The notes beneath the pieces are model-generated. The model saw nothing but the letters and a program-made list of their open reading frames with translations, ran no database searches and had not been told where the DNA came from. A stretch of DNA of 64,000 nt from Norana najaformis (taxonomy: Eukaryota; Annelida; Clitellata; Crassiclitellata; Hormogastridae), in the NCBI GenBank assembly GCA_964023275.1, contig OZ029927.1, forward strand, positions 11,945,226 to 12,009,225, written 5' to 3'. Shown piece by piece: positions 51,801 to 64,000 of the stretch. The position numbers and the translations under genes were made by a program. Numbering within the stretch: position 1 is the stretch's first letter; each line of letters opens with the position of its first letter.

Positions 51801-52110
51801 ACAACTGTTTGAGTAAGAAGAACCAGGAAGAAAGTTTTCATAGTGCGCTTCTACTGTCAGTTAAGCTTCAGTGCCCAACAAAGCCATGGTTAATAATCGC
51901 TCATTCTGGGTATACCCATATTATCAGCAGTTCTCAAAGACGTTGCTCGGCAGTTGATAAATCTTCTGACTTTCTTAAAGCAGTACAGCAGGACAGTCTT
52001 CTTTGATTACCTGCAGACGAATCTTGAAAGACATTTTAACCAAAGTAAGTAGTCAGACATTAATACCATTGTTATTTCTTAAGCAACTCTTAACATAATT
52101 TAGACCAGTG
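48830..52110 (+). repeat. Duplicated flank block downstream of gene E, distal part
   Basis: Matches about 22630-27860 downstream of gene C, with roughly 1.5 units of the 75-bp repeat in place of 18 and without the 791-bp LTR. No coding region is supported. Confidence 0.75.
51295..51480 (+). mobile_element. tRNA-like SINE (copy also at 26265)
   Basis: An A-box-like stretch (cacagtggtagattcg) and a good B box (GGGTTCGAGCC) 45 bp apart, with TCTGCAATCCAAAGATTGC between. The body (ACAACCATGGACAAGG, CGCCTCAT) follows. This copy has the better tRNA-like head, but no proper acceptor stem is seen, so it is not called as a tRNA. Confidence 0.65.
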
Positions 52111-52639
52111 AGAGCGCTTTCTTAGTATTGTTTTGGAACGGCAAACACTATATATGAAGCAGTAAATGTGACAGCCGTCGACAAAACCAGAAAGGCATAC
52201 TAACAAACTGTTAACGCTGCACTTATTGTTAAAAGGCTGTAAAACATATGTGCATGTGTATGTATATTTGCTTGAGTATGTTTGCAAAGCCTACAGTGTG
52301 TATATCGCAGTTGCCTAAGCCACAAGGGACTAGGAAGCGAGAATTGAGGTTTGATATCAATACCTCATATAAGGACATAAATAAATACAGATACAGATGT
52401 ACAGTGTAACTGGCAGAACCAAGGCTATAATTTACCCTAGCGCTAGTTCTCTGTCAATCAAGGGTCTCTAGGCTGTCCAAAATATATTTAAAGTTTCTTA
52501 TAAAGTAAGCATTTGTCATGTTAGTTTTTGCAATAATACGGTAGAGTAGATCTTGGACCTAATCTACGATCTCGTAAAGAATATAAATTCTAAATAAGAG
52601 CGTGAGATTAGTCTTTTATGCATCTACAGTCTTTTAAAA

Positions 52640-53370
52640 TCTCATGTTTGCATATTTCTGGCTGTTCACATAACGCCCTTCTGAATCTCACAAAGGCTTT
52701 ATATACAGGTTGTTTTCAGTGATGTGCGTAAATGCAATCTAGGTCATAGGATATATTAGGACAATTCTGCGAGTTTAATCCTGAATGCTGTATGTTTTTG
52801 CCCGGCTTATTATGAATGGACAATGCGCGTATTCTGGATGCCAGAAACAACAGTAACAGCTTTCGATGCCTGGGCCAAGATCTTTGAATGCAGTTCCTGA
52901 ATGTGTCTGTTCCGTTAACTCTCTTTGTCTGACATTCCGATTAATTTTCAGGTTAAAGCCTAACATGTTTCAAAAAGTTCTAGCCTCCTTACTGAGTCCT
53001 TATGCTTTATATTTTACTAACCATGGATTTGACCAGATTATGGATAGACATTAATCAGCTACTGGTAGAAACTGCCTTTTGAATTAGTATAGCGGCGTTA
53101 TAGAAGTTATAAGATTAGATTATAAAACAAGTCTTTTCTTCTCTCCCTGTGGTTATATGTATATAGATTTCTAAATATATATATTTATATGACATCTTTG
53201 ATAAAACCTCTCGAAGCTTTCTCTTAAGAACCTGAACATTAATCATAAATAAAAAATTGTAACCAGAAGCCTTTTATCAGTCCCTAGTCATTTTTGGTGT
53301 AAGTCGTTATAATGTGACTTGAAATTCTTTGGAGACGCACATGAACTATTTATAGGCCTAGATAACTCTC
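52640..53370 (+). repeat. Additional diverged copy of the minisatellite-locus segment
   Basis: Matches 22640-24560 and 48830-49640 in order: CTCACAAAGGCTTTATATACAGG, GCCAGAAACAACAGTAACAGC, CCTGGGCCAAG, CCTGAATGTGTCTGTTCCGTTAA, AACCATGGATTTGACC. It has a single 75-bp unit. Three ages of the same locus therefore sit in one window. Confidence 0.7.
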
Positions 53371-55644
53371 TTAGGGCTGGCTGATCACGAGCAGAAATTT
53401 ACATCAGGATTGGTGGTAAATGTTTTAGAAGTGAGGCTTGCAACCCATATCGCTCTCAAAAGGTTTCCTAGTATAGATTTGTGTCTGCGTTTTATCATGA
53501 AGATCGCATCAAGAAATAATGGCATTTTAATGACAATTTTGAACATCCCGAAATATGTCTTACAACAGCTACTCCCACCAGTCAAAACCCTCTATTACTG
53601 TTAACCGCCCCTCGCCCATGACCGTATGATCCCTCCTGCTGATACTGTAGTTTAACGTGTAAATCTTCAATAATTAGGATGTTGTACGCTTGATAAGTTT
53701 TTTCTTTAATTTTGTTCTTTAGCTTTTTAAATTAAATACTTGTACAACGATGTGCGATTAGCTATTGGTTAAAAAAGAATATACTGACTGACTTACTTTA
53801 AAATGCTTACAGTCGTGTAAGTCGTCCTTCGTGTACAGGTCGACAGGCCCGAGCTATACATCACCTCCAATGCTATGCCAGTCGGATAATTTAAACAGGA
53901 ACTTCCCAAGTAATTAAGTATTAAGGAACAGATACACTTGGAATGCTAAAATATTTTTGTTAGTCAGCTACTTTTAGAGACTCCTGGATTACAACAGATT
54001 CAGAAGTCAGTGATCTGTCTGAACATAAAAGCGATCAGAACATTTGAAATCGATTTGAATTCTACAAGGGTAAATTATAGCCTTGGTTTTGTCAGATACA
54101 CTATATATTTGTATCTGTATTTATTTATTAAAGCATGTTTTCCATACCAACAGCTTGTATGTGCCTTTTTCAATCAGTTGCCATTGGCACCTTTAGTTTT
54201 CTATATGTCTTTGTGAGTTTCAACATTACCAGAAAGCCCAGACACAACACCTTAAATCATACCTCGAAGGACTTGCATAGCTAAAGAGGGCTCGATGAGT
54301 AAATTTACAATGCAAAAATTTACTATTAGGCCTCTATCTTCTCTTACTTTACTTCATTTCAAATGATTGAGCTAATTACGCTAAAATGCCAGAGATGTTT
54401 TTGCGCTTGTAAAACCTGAATATTAATAAACGATAAACGATAAATTGTTTATCCAAGCATATTCAATACTACATCCATCAATGAGGCGCATCGGTTCATA
54501 AGTGTTATGAAACGTCTATCTTTCTGCTACGCTGCTTAGTTAAAAAGCCTTCGGTAATATTGTTCAGTCTATCACGTTAACGAATCTACGTTTCCCGCCG
54601 TTTACCCGCGAAAACACAACCAGCAAAAGCAATATTCGTGGATTTATTGTCTACATCAGTCATTCATCCTGCGATGAGTTACCGTCTCGCAACAGGACTG
54701 CACTTTTACGATACGCTTAACTGATTTCTTCCGAGGAGCTATAAAGTAATATGCGTACCTTAACCTACTTCCTTGGCTGGAATGTATTAAGGAAATTTTT
54801 TACTAACACAGTGAGATGGACGCTGAGCAGTTGCAAACGAACAATGTTCTTGCATTGAAAGCCTCCACAAATACACACATTTTACAACAGCTACTTCCAC
54901 ACATTTTACGTCACATTTGAGCCATTATTTGTCGTTTTTAGGAGTAATAACATGTTCAGCAGGTATGCTTCACATTTTCTGCTATCTGGCAGGTTCATAT
55001 GTCCCGTGGCGCCACTCCCCATGATGTTGTGCCTCCTCCTTCAACGTGATATATCCGTCCGTTATCTACCAGTTCAACAATATTTGTCTAGATCTTTCTC
55101 TTGTTTTCTTGCTCTCCAGGTTTTCTTCGGTGATAATTATTAGGAAGTCAATGTACATAGAACAAAATCATTGAATGCATACGTTTAGCATAACTTCATA
55201 CTTTTTCACACGATTGTCTTAATACTAATAATAGTCCTATTCTTAGTGGTTAATATAAATTGATTTTTAATAATAACAATTCTGGATGCAATTTTTAATA
55301 TATCACAATTTTTATATCTTTTTGTATATTTTTTTTAGCATATTACAACTTTTAATAAACGATGTATTTTATTATCTCACTGATGTGTTAGTGTTTATAC
55401 TATATTATACGTTTGTTACAAGCGTAAACTACTGAGAGTAATAACTGGTAGCCATTATGCCGATAGATCAACAAAGAATTCTCTTTTATGTCAGTTAATC
55501 CATGTTCTGATGCTAATAAAACAACTAGCGTACAGTTACTAAGCACGAAGAAATTCAATATTTTACATAGGCATACGTTTAAAAAGTCTAGTTAAAAGCG
55601 AAAGAATTCTCAGCCAGCAACCGACATGAAGGCAAAATACGTTT
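53371..55644. other. Gene-free stretch upstream of gene F
   Basis: AT-rich, with only short frames that match nothing recognisable. The SINE at 55645 lies between it and gene F. Confidence 0.55.
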
Positions 55645-55800
55645 GCTGATTGGATAGAGCTCTCGGCTTGTAACGCAGAGTACGGGTCCGAGCCCCCTGA
55701 GACGGTTGCTGTGGAGGGATCATGAGCAAGTCCTTCACTCGCAGTTGCTCAGTGCCATTAATTGATGCTTAGTCATTAGATGGTGGCGCTTAATAAATGC
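55645..55800 (+). mobile_element. tRNA-derived SINE
   Basis: A-box-like TTGGATAGAGCTCTCGGC and B-box GGGTCCGAGCCCC about 45 bp apart, followed by the family body (GAGACGGTTGCTG, AGGGATCATGAGCAA, TTGATGCTTAGTCATTAGAT). This is the most complete of the three copies in the window (others at 33485 and, reversed, 35935). Confidence 0.75.
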
Positions 55801-55959
55801 AGAAAAAATACATGGTGTAACAGTAAAATTTAACTTTTTATCGTTATTTTCTGTTTTGCACTTATGTGAAAGTAATTGTTTTACTGTCAGCGCCCCTAGA
55901 AAATCGCCTTCTCATTTGAGGCGTCTTCAGTGCTTAATCAAACATTGTGCTTTTATTAT

Positions 55960-55967
55960 CAGGCGAC
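55960..55967 (+). promoter_or_regulatory. Conserved CAGGCGAC element upstream of gene F ATG
   Basis: Lies 26 bases before the ATG. It is the counterpart of CAGGTGAC before C and D with one difference. About 90 bp upstream of it is also alignable with gene D. Confidence 0.35.
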
Positions 55968-55985
55968 TCTGTTCAGTCATTCAGG

Positions 55986-58900
55986 ATGAATATTGCGATC
56001 CTGTGTTGCTTTCTTCTCCTTTGTGCGACCCATGTTTTTTTAGGTGAGTTCACAGGTGTTCTTTCAGATTAGAGTAGGGCTTATATTACAGGTTTTCAGT
56101 TTTCAGACTTTGATATACTTTGTGAATTACCACTTGCGATAAATGAATGAGATCAAATAACTCAAGTCGATAAAAATTTTGTTTTAAACAGTTCACTGTG
56201 TAACTTGTATAATTTAAGTCTTAATTTGGATGATTTCAATCATTAACCTTTTTTAAAATCAGGCTAATTCTAAAATTTTAAACTAATCTGCGAAGTCGAT
56301 TATGGAAACACGGCGAAGCAGTATAGGCTGCCATTTATCTGCCAACAGTTACACGCCGCTGTTTATCTTTTCTGAGTTGTGACAAATCTAGTATGAAACA
56401 CATACGCACTTTATACTGCCCAAAAGGTGGTTAACGCCTTCGTTTAGATGTAAAAAAATGCAGGACAATATTGAAACCTGGCTATTACTATTTCAAGCGT
56501 GTTTAAAATATAATATTCTCTATGGTAGTAACCATATCGACACCTCCTATGCAAAGAAAAAGCATAGGAGAAAGCTGCACATTTCGTTGGAACGTCACAG
56601 GAAATTTTACAACTTACACGATCAAAATTCTTTCAACCGAAAGTCCGACAGCTTTGGGTCCAAACACCAATCACACGTTCAGTAGCATTAAAGGCGTGAT
56701 CACTCTTTTCATATGGAACATACAGACTTCAAATGCTGGACATTACTCTTTATCAATCAGCACAGGACCTTCGACTGAAGAGAACTCTGTTGCCGTGCTT
56801 TTTGTATACGGTCAGTCTATGTTTAGCAATAAACTACAAGAATAATCAACTTGATTTCTCAACGCCTTTGTTTTAAGTAATGCCACAGGCACATAATTAC
56901 TTGCCTAAGTATTATTTTCTGTGATATGCAAAGGTAAAAGAGAGAATCGCTTTCAATTTTATTAATGTTTTTCTTATCTTAGTCGATTTTCCTGATTTAT
57001 TATTTGATTTAAGTTCAAAAGATAAAAGATTTGCAAACGTTAGGTTCTTACATTGTTTTCAGCCATGCCTAGCTCTGACACAATTCTTGCTGTTGGACGG
57101 AATCCAGGTTTGGAAGGTGATAAAGTCGAATTAAATTGTTCAGCCTATTCTTATTCGTTACCAGCAGCGTATCGAACAAAAATGTACTACTTCTGGTACA
57201 ATAGCTGGTATGGTTATCTTCGGAACATGTCCAGTGAACCTGCAGTGCTGCAAAATGGCGACGTTCTTCCTAGATGCAGTATCAAGAATGATGGGAAAAC
57301 TCTTGTTATTGCTTCAGCTCAGTATACGGATACTGATTTTCGATGCGCGGCTCAAGAAGAAGGATCGCCTTACAAATCTAGCTATTACAGTTTTCTCAAT
57401 TTAAAAATCTATAGTGAGTATTAATGTTTTTGTATTAGAAATGATAGTCTAAAATACAAAAAAATCCATTGCTGATAAATACTGTAGCCTTTACATTTGA
57501 GCCATTAGCCTACCTTTCCCCATAGATTCGTCCTTTCGCATAGCCCTTCACCTTAGGCCCATGCTAATTCATTCTCAGATCATTCCTGTTTCTTCTCGAG
57601 TGGATTTATATATGATCCTTTTATACGTATGTATTTATTTACATGCTATTTATATAGTGTCTTTAAAGAACCTCACAAACGCGCTAAACGTGGCTAACTA
57701 ACAGTTCTAAAAGGTGTGATTTAATAGTAGTCAAAAATGTTTATTGAGCTGTATCTTTGGAAAAAGTAGGTATTTTAAGAGAAAGATTGCTCAGAAAGGT
57801 CGGTCCAGTTCACAGGAAAGCACGATATGTTCGCATCATCGAACTGGAAAGCGAGAATAACAAGTCCTTACGGGTCGCTGAAAGCAATGATCGTCGACCC
57901 GGCTGGATAGAGACAGATACATAGGGCTCAAATAAAAAAATTTCCAAAAGTTCGAACAACCCCGGCAGAAATTTCCTCTAACATAATCTTTTGTAAATCC
58001 AAGTTAAATAAAGTGCCACTAGTCTCAACGAAACGAGTACAATGTTTCTCAATTATCCAAAGTGGGCTAAAGCAGGTCGAGAGCTGCCATGTATAATTCC
58101 GAGATTAAGTTGTGGCTCAGTTAAAGAAACAATTACAGCGCCTTTTTATATTATGGCAGACAGCTACATTACGGGCGATTTCGCTAGACTTGAAAAGTGT
58201 TATTACAAACGGTCTAAACATCTAAATGTTGAGATTCATACATATATACACAAACACCTATTTTAGATAAACATATGTAAGTGAAACGGTGGTTAGAGTT
58301 GGTACATTGCTAAGGCAATTTGTGAGCATGGTAGGTAGAATTTACTTTGCAGTTACCACGCTAAACTATTCAGTCTAAGAGTTAATCCGCCTTTTTTCAC
58401 ACCTATACTCACACAAACAGAATGTATTGCAAGACCTTGCAAATATCCTGACCTTGCCAAATTCATGCATGTCTGGAACACACAATATTCTTAGGACTCT
58501 CGTTTGGAATAGACCTCATTATATTTCGTTGATCTATTAATGTTCAGCTGTTCACGGAACAACTAGTGTATAATCATATCCTAGGCAATAACATGCTTCT
58601 TAGCCCTGTCATTTTTATTCTCAACTTAAAACTTGCCTTTCTCAAATAACTTATTCACTATAGACTGCCTCTCTGTCTTAGTGGACTGGATACTGAACTG
58701 ATTGTAGCTTGGTTTTGGTGCGCCATCGGTTGCCGCCTTGTGCATTAAACGTCGGTGCCATAGAAGCTACTATCGGATCTTATTAAAATCTACCACTGTG
58801 AGCAGTATAGACTATAGACGATTTTCTTAATTTCTAAAATTGTCTTGCACAATAAAGGCCTGCATTGTTTTTATCGACTTTCAGCTTTCCTGTGCCTTTG

Positions 58901-61900
58901 CACTAATGTTCCTAGCTGCATTTCGCCAATTTTAGAAACTTAGTATTATGGTATATTTTAAGCTTTCTGATTTCTTGTTTGTTTCCCTTAACAGTGAATT
59001 TATTTATGTTTTAGGTAAACCCTATACATATTCCTTTACTCCAGCCAGCAGAAAATTCAACGCAGCGATTTCTTCCTATGTATATTTTTACTTCTATTAC
59101 CAGGCAAATCCTCCATTAATATCATATACCAATTGGAGTTTCGTAAATGCTTCAGGAAGTACAACGGAATATCCCGTGATGTCCAATCCTTGGACCTATA
59201 GTGAATTTTTTCTTTCATTCACACTTGGCTTAGCGGGTTCATACGGAAATTACTCCGTCACCTTGACCAATAATTACGGTTCAGTAACAGAAACTTTCCA
59301 AGTTCTTCCTCCAGGTAAATGTAATCGAATGAAATATGCAAATTCATATAATGCCGTTATCGTAACGCCAAAGACATCAATTGATGGGGCTTCTAAGGCA
59401 AACTGGATTCTGATTATTATGTATCTTTGAATCGAAATAGTCAAGATCAATGTAGCCCAAGAGATCTGGGCTTGGAACTCAGCTTCAAATATTTCTTACA
59501 AAGCGCATGAGAACACATCAGTTCCCACGATTTAACCTTTTAGGTGCTGACAAATTCCAGAAATTACAATAACGTTTAAAGTCAGAGAAAACTATTGGCC
59601 AGGACTGCCAACATGAGAGCTATGGATTAATTTAGCCGCACAGTACTGCCGGAGTAGTGTTGGTGCTCCCGGCCAGACCGGTAACACCAACGTATATTTA
59701 GATCACCGCTGATATCCAGTTAAACCTTGGGTTTTTCCATCTAATCTCGACCCGATTAAGTCGTCAAATGCATTGCACCAACAGCGCACTGCGAGTGAGT
59801 CTCGGAATAAATTCACCCATCAAGTTTCTAACTTCAAGTAAATTCACCCAAAAGCTTCGAATGACGATGCTGAGTAGCCTGAATCTTACAGCTAAAAATC
59901 AACAACATTACTAGCTTATGTGTTAATGCTACATTAAATATCTGTCGACTTTTACAAACTGTATTTCAATATTTACAGGACCTCCTGACAGCCCCTCGAA
60001 TTTCAGTGTACAATACGTGACACACAGTGTCGTCTCGCTTCAGTGGCGCTGCATGTGGTTCAACGGCGTGCAACAAACAGTCTTTGTGCGGCTAATGGAT
60101 GTTGCAAACAACGAGGAAGTAGAAACTCAAAATATTCCTCTGGACACGTATTGCTATAAGTCCCGATACAGCACACTCTTTCAAAACAACATTCAACCTG
60201 AGACAAACTACGAGGCGAGCATCTGGTCAATCAACACACTTGGCTCAAGTAATGTCGTCAAGTTGGTGGGTGTCAGAACTCCTAAAAGACTCATTTTCGT
60301 TACTTCTTCCGCTAACATATCAATTATTGGAATCCAGGCTACAATCAATTTTCACATAGAGGATTCCACTAAAACTATATTACGGTTAAATGTGACGTGC
60401 TGCGTTGAGATAACGACTCAATGCAGCAACAAATCGTACATCGTAACCAATACAGACAACCAAATTGTTTATGACATTTTACCAAGTGGAAATGAATATG
60501 TATTCGACTTCAATGTGTATGATACTGACGGCTACATCTACATGTCTACGTTGGCGATTGTGAAGGGTTTGCGAGTGTCAAGAACAAGAAGTGAGTCTAC
60601 TGCTATAAGCCATAGTGTTTATTATTATTATTATTAATTATTATTATTTATTATTATTATTAGTCTGTAAATGCTTCTATTACGCTAATTTATAAATTCA
60701 CCTAAAAATGTGGGTAGCTGGAAAAAGATAAGTCTTCAAATAGTTCGCGAAATGAAATAAGTGAAACAGAAGGGTTCTTCAAAGCTGCTGGTTATAAATT
60801 CGATAGATGTGGACCAACTCGTGAAAAGGCATCGATAGCAAACGTCTTTTAAATGGATAAATTGTGGGCCAGAGGAAGCAGATCTAAAGTTTTTCCTGGT
60901 GGGAATCGGTGCGAGTGGAATGCAAAAGTCAGCGAGGTAACTCGAAGCTAAATCATGAAGCGCCTTGTATGAAAGTACAGTTACTTTAAACTTAATCTCA
61001 GCTGGAAATGATTACCAGTATAAATAAGACATTAAACCTGTAACCGGAGATCTTGAAGGAAGCTGAAGAACAAGGCAAACGGCTATCATAACGTTCAGTA
61101 GTCATTGACTTAAGCCATCCATAAGTATTTATTATTCAAATTAAATTACATCACATTAGTAGTTTAGAATTAAACAATCAGATTCTTAGAAACTGTATAA
61201 CTTTAACAGCATATCAAAAAGAATGACATATTCTGAACTTAAATAGACTTGACAGTTGGCTCAAATGATGCAGGTTTTGGTTAATAATCAATAGCCTTAT
61301 GTTTTTAGAAAAATTTCCAACTTCATTTTTATGTACAAAATTACCAACCTTTTCTTACATATTTTCAGCATATTCAAAATGTGTGGGTTAAGCGGATCAT
61401 TTTTACACTTAGCGCTACTGATTTTTCTTGTGCTATTTTACGTTTCAATAAAATTGGATAAATGATCATTTGGAAAATTCTTCAAAACACTAATTGGATT
61501 TTGTTTAAAGTTTAATTATGCGTTAATTGTGTCATTCTGGTTGACTTGCGTAAACTCAGTTACTGTAGATGTGGGCTATACAGATCCGACGACATACACT
61601 CCATGTGACACAAAACCCTTTCCATATAACACAACCGCCCTTCCATATGGCGAGAAAGAGAATCCACTACCCGTCGCAATCATTGTTCTTGCCGTTCTTT
61701 TGGGAGTTGCTGTCTTGGCGTTGATCGGCTGTTTGATCGGTTTTCTTGTCTTCAAATGTCGTCAGAACAACTCATATCCGGTAAATAGCTTTTTGATAGT
61801 CATGGCTCTCTTACTCGTTAGTTTAATACTCGCTAAAATGAAATCGTGTTGAAACATGGGCCCTACCCTTAACCTGAAATCCATGTTACAAAGTATAGTA

Positions 61901-62878
61901 CGCTAGAATTCCCAACATTTGAAACAATTGTATTTCAGTCAAATAATGCAGAACCTAATATATATTTATTTATTTATATTTCACCATACAAACATAGCTG
62001 AAGTGCAAATATCACATTTGGAATCCAAAAACCGTGCATAGATTATAAAGATTTATAAAGATCAAGTACAATGATAACTGTTTGCATTTCAAATTAGAAG
62101 CAATGTGAAACCGGTTATAGATTAAGCCCCGTTGTAACCGTATGTCTCCCTTGCTATATCTAATTTAATCTAATCTAAAGACTTCTATAGCTCCTTTATC
62201 ATAATGCCCAAGGCATCAGTCATTGGTCGCTTCAAGCCGAAATCACTATCAAAATCATAATCCATTAGGGAAGCCGGGTCGAATTATGATATGTGACGAT
62301 TGAAGCGAAACACTTAATAATAATCTATAAAAATCACAGCTTATTGCATACACGTGTAAGGCATTACAACAGATATCGTTGAAGAAACTTAAGCTAAAAT
62401 GTTTCCGATTCTTCATGGGTGGTAATGTAACTTGTTTTCAAAACGAATGTTCATCATATATATTCTCCAACTTAATCATAATTGCACGCTGATAGATGAA
62501 CCGGAAACAAGGAACATAGATTATCGTTATTTGCCAGATTGTATATAATTACTAATCAACTATTTGTACAGCTCCAGACTACACAGACTGTGCTACATTT
62601 GCGTACAAATTCTTTTACTCATGGCCACATTGATGTCTGCCGTTAGAATCTCTTTTTAAGATGGATGTTATTTTCTGTTCTGGTTGCAGTCAGCAACAGC
62701 TAAGCCCCAAGTGCCTAAAAGAAGTAAAGTAGACGACAGAGAGTCATCGGACTACGCCAATGCAAGGGATTTGTTTAAACCAGCGGTGGACTTGAATCCG
62801 TCGAAGGGGAATGCTTATTATAAATCGCTCGAAGAATCTTCTGAGAGAGCTAAGGTATTATTAGATATTGAAACGTAG
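55986..62878 (+). CDS. Receptor gene F: intact Ig/FN3 single-pass receptor with tyrosine tail (Alr-like)
   Basis: Exons 55986-56043, 56529-56810, 57063-57413, 59015-59314, 59979-60590, 61584-61780, 62690-62878 (TAG) join in frame to 662 residues. Signal peptide MNIAILCCFLLLCATHVFL. D1 (20-113) has ESCTFRW and NAGHYSL and lacks the F-strand Cys. D2 (114-230) has ELNC and FRCAAQEEGS. D3 (231-330) has TNWSF and YGNYSV. FN3 pair 331-534. The extracellular stalk is longer than in the paralogs. The helix is about 563-591. The tail has YANA (Y622) and YYKSL (Y643, Y644), eighteen residues between the two motifs, too far apart for a canonical ITAM. D1 and the following intron are nearly identical to gene D, while the tail differs. 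A splice at AAG|GTATTA before the stop, leading to a further exon, cannot be excluded. Confidence 0.85.
57640..57745 (+). repeat. Dispersed TATTTATATAG(C/T)G repeat in gene F intron
   Basis: GCTATTTATATAGTGTCTTTAAAGAACCTCACAAACGC and AGTTCTAAAAGGTGTGATTTAATA match 45305-45400. It lies in the D2-D3 intron, which is longer here than in C or D. Confidence 0.75.
60617..60662. repeat. (ATT)n microsatellite
   Basis: TTATTATTATTATTAATTATTATT directly after the FN3 exon of gene F. Confidence 0.9.
62155..62300 (+). repeat. Intronic repeat shared with 5745-5880
   Basis: TAATCTAATCTAA, GACTTCTATAGC, CAAGGCATCAGTC, CGCTTCAAGC, and GGGTCGAATT occur in the same order as in the transmembrane-to-tail intron of gene A. 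Confidence 0.6.
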
Positions 62879-64000
62879 TATGAAGCCCTCATTTAATATT
62901 TCTTAGAGTTATAAAACGTTTATGATCTTCTAAAATAAGGAGGATCACGACAATGAACATGATGACGGTAATATAAAGTTTTGTTTTCACTGCAGTGAAA
63001 AACTATGTCTGCAAATAAGCATTCATGTGACAGGCAAAGCTGTTCTTTATTATCGTTTTTAAACAGTTTTGTAAAATGTAAACCGGTTACAACTATCGGG
63101 AGATTTACGGAAGACTTCTGCTATCCAATACAACATGACGCCTATTATGGAAATTTGCTAATCGGTGATTTCACCCTTTGCGATTTGTGTTCGCTCCAGA
63201 GAAATCGGTAAAAATTACGAAATCAAGACTTCTGAAGAAGAAAAAATGTACAAACTGAGAACAATCGAAAAATAGATAAAAAAGCAGTTATTACACATAA
63301 TTCAGTTCTTCGCGATATTATTCTCAATTTACTCTCAATTTAAAACTAAACAATTAAAATGTAGATGATTATGCTTTTCTAGTTTTCTGAGCAATATTTG
63401 TTCATTGAATTTTCTGTAGATAATGAACTTTAACTTCATTTAGACTATCGTGCACAGCGCCTGTGATTAGTTTCCTGTTATTATTACAATCGTAATTACT
63501 TTGGTTCTTTTTACGTGTTATTTCTATCTTAGTGCCGTTAAACTGATTATTGAACTTCAAAGTTTCATATTGTTCATTACTATGCTATTAGAAAACTGAT
63601 AAGAAGCCAAAAAAATTCGCAAAGCAGAAGCTACTGAGATATATATATATATATAATTATTTGGTATCCGTAAACCCTTCTGAAAGAAGTCGTATGTTTT
63701 ATTAGTGTATATGCTGACCAGCGATTGCAATGTAGTTTATTAAATATCAGTGAGGAATTGCTTGAGTAATTAGCGCATTCTCTAGCTATTTCGTTATCGA
63801 AAAGTCAATTCCACGTTTTCCATTTTGCAGGTTGCTACCCTTTCGTAATTTTCAATTATTTCAAAGTACAAGGCATTATGGTTTCCACATTCCGAAAAAT
63901 GGCCCGCAACACACTTCCATAGCACACCAACGAAGACACTGATTAACCTCCCAAGCATATATACTCGTAATATACAACTGTATTTGATATTCCCAACTTC
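62879..64000. other. Region downstream of gene F
   Basis: AT-rich with a short TATATAT run at about 63640. Nothing coding is supported and no further receptor exon is seen before the window ends. Confidence 0.6.

Overview
The window is AT-rich eukaryotic DNA with multi-exon genes and GT-AG introns. Microsatellites, tRNA-derived SINEs, decayed LINEs, solo LTRs and a dead piggyBac element fill the rest. It looks like an invertebrate animal, probably marine. No rRNA, intact tRNA, CRISPR array, operon or bacterial gene was seen.

The core is a head-to-tail, plus-strand cluster of six paralogous cell-surface receptor genes, called A to F here. The full design is a signal peptide, an Ig-like domain without the second cysteine (D1), a canonical two-cysteine Ig domain (D2), a cysteine-poor Ig-like domain (D3), one exon encoding two fibronectin-III-like domains, a transmembrane exon and a short tail with paired YxxΦ tyrosine motifs. 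C (13469-20408), D (29100-34337) and F (55986-62878) are intact across seven exons and predict 642, 641 and 662 residues. A (11-6248) starts upstream of the window, lacks D3 and has a stop codon in the FN3 exon. B (8541-10956) and E (41722-44391) are 3' remnants with frameshifts or stops.

The architecture, clustering, many partial copies and ITAM-like tails resemble the Alr allorecognition receptors of the hydrozoan Hydractinia (allorecognition complex). That match rests on architecture recalled from the literature, not on a database search. Another invertebrate innate-immune or allorecognition IgSF family is possible, and the phylum is not settled by the sequence.

The layout points to repeated block duplication. 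C and E share one tail and intron type; D and F share another, which A resembles. The several-kilobase flank downstream of C (about 20.4-27.9 kb) is repeated downstream of E (about 44.4-53.4 kb), partly downstream of B (about 11-12.4 kb), and in part at 37.7-39.1 kb. The simplest reading is that C + flank + D and E + flank + F are two copies of a two-gene block. Copy-specific events date after the duplication: a 791-bp solo LTR and an 18-unit, 75-bp minisatellite in the C copy; a 418-bp solo LTR and a piggyBac in the E copy; and a reverse-transcriptase fragment joined to the B FN3 exon.
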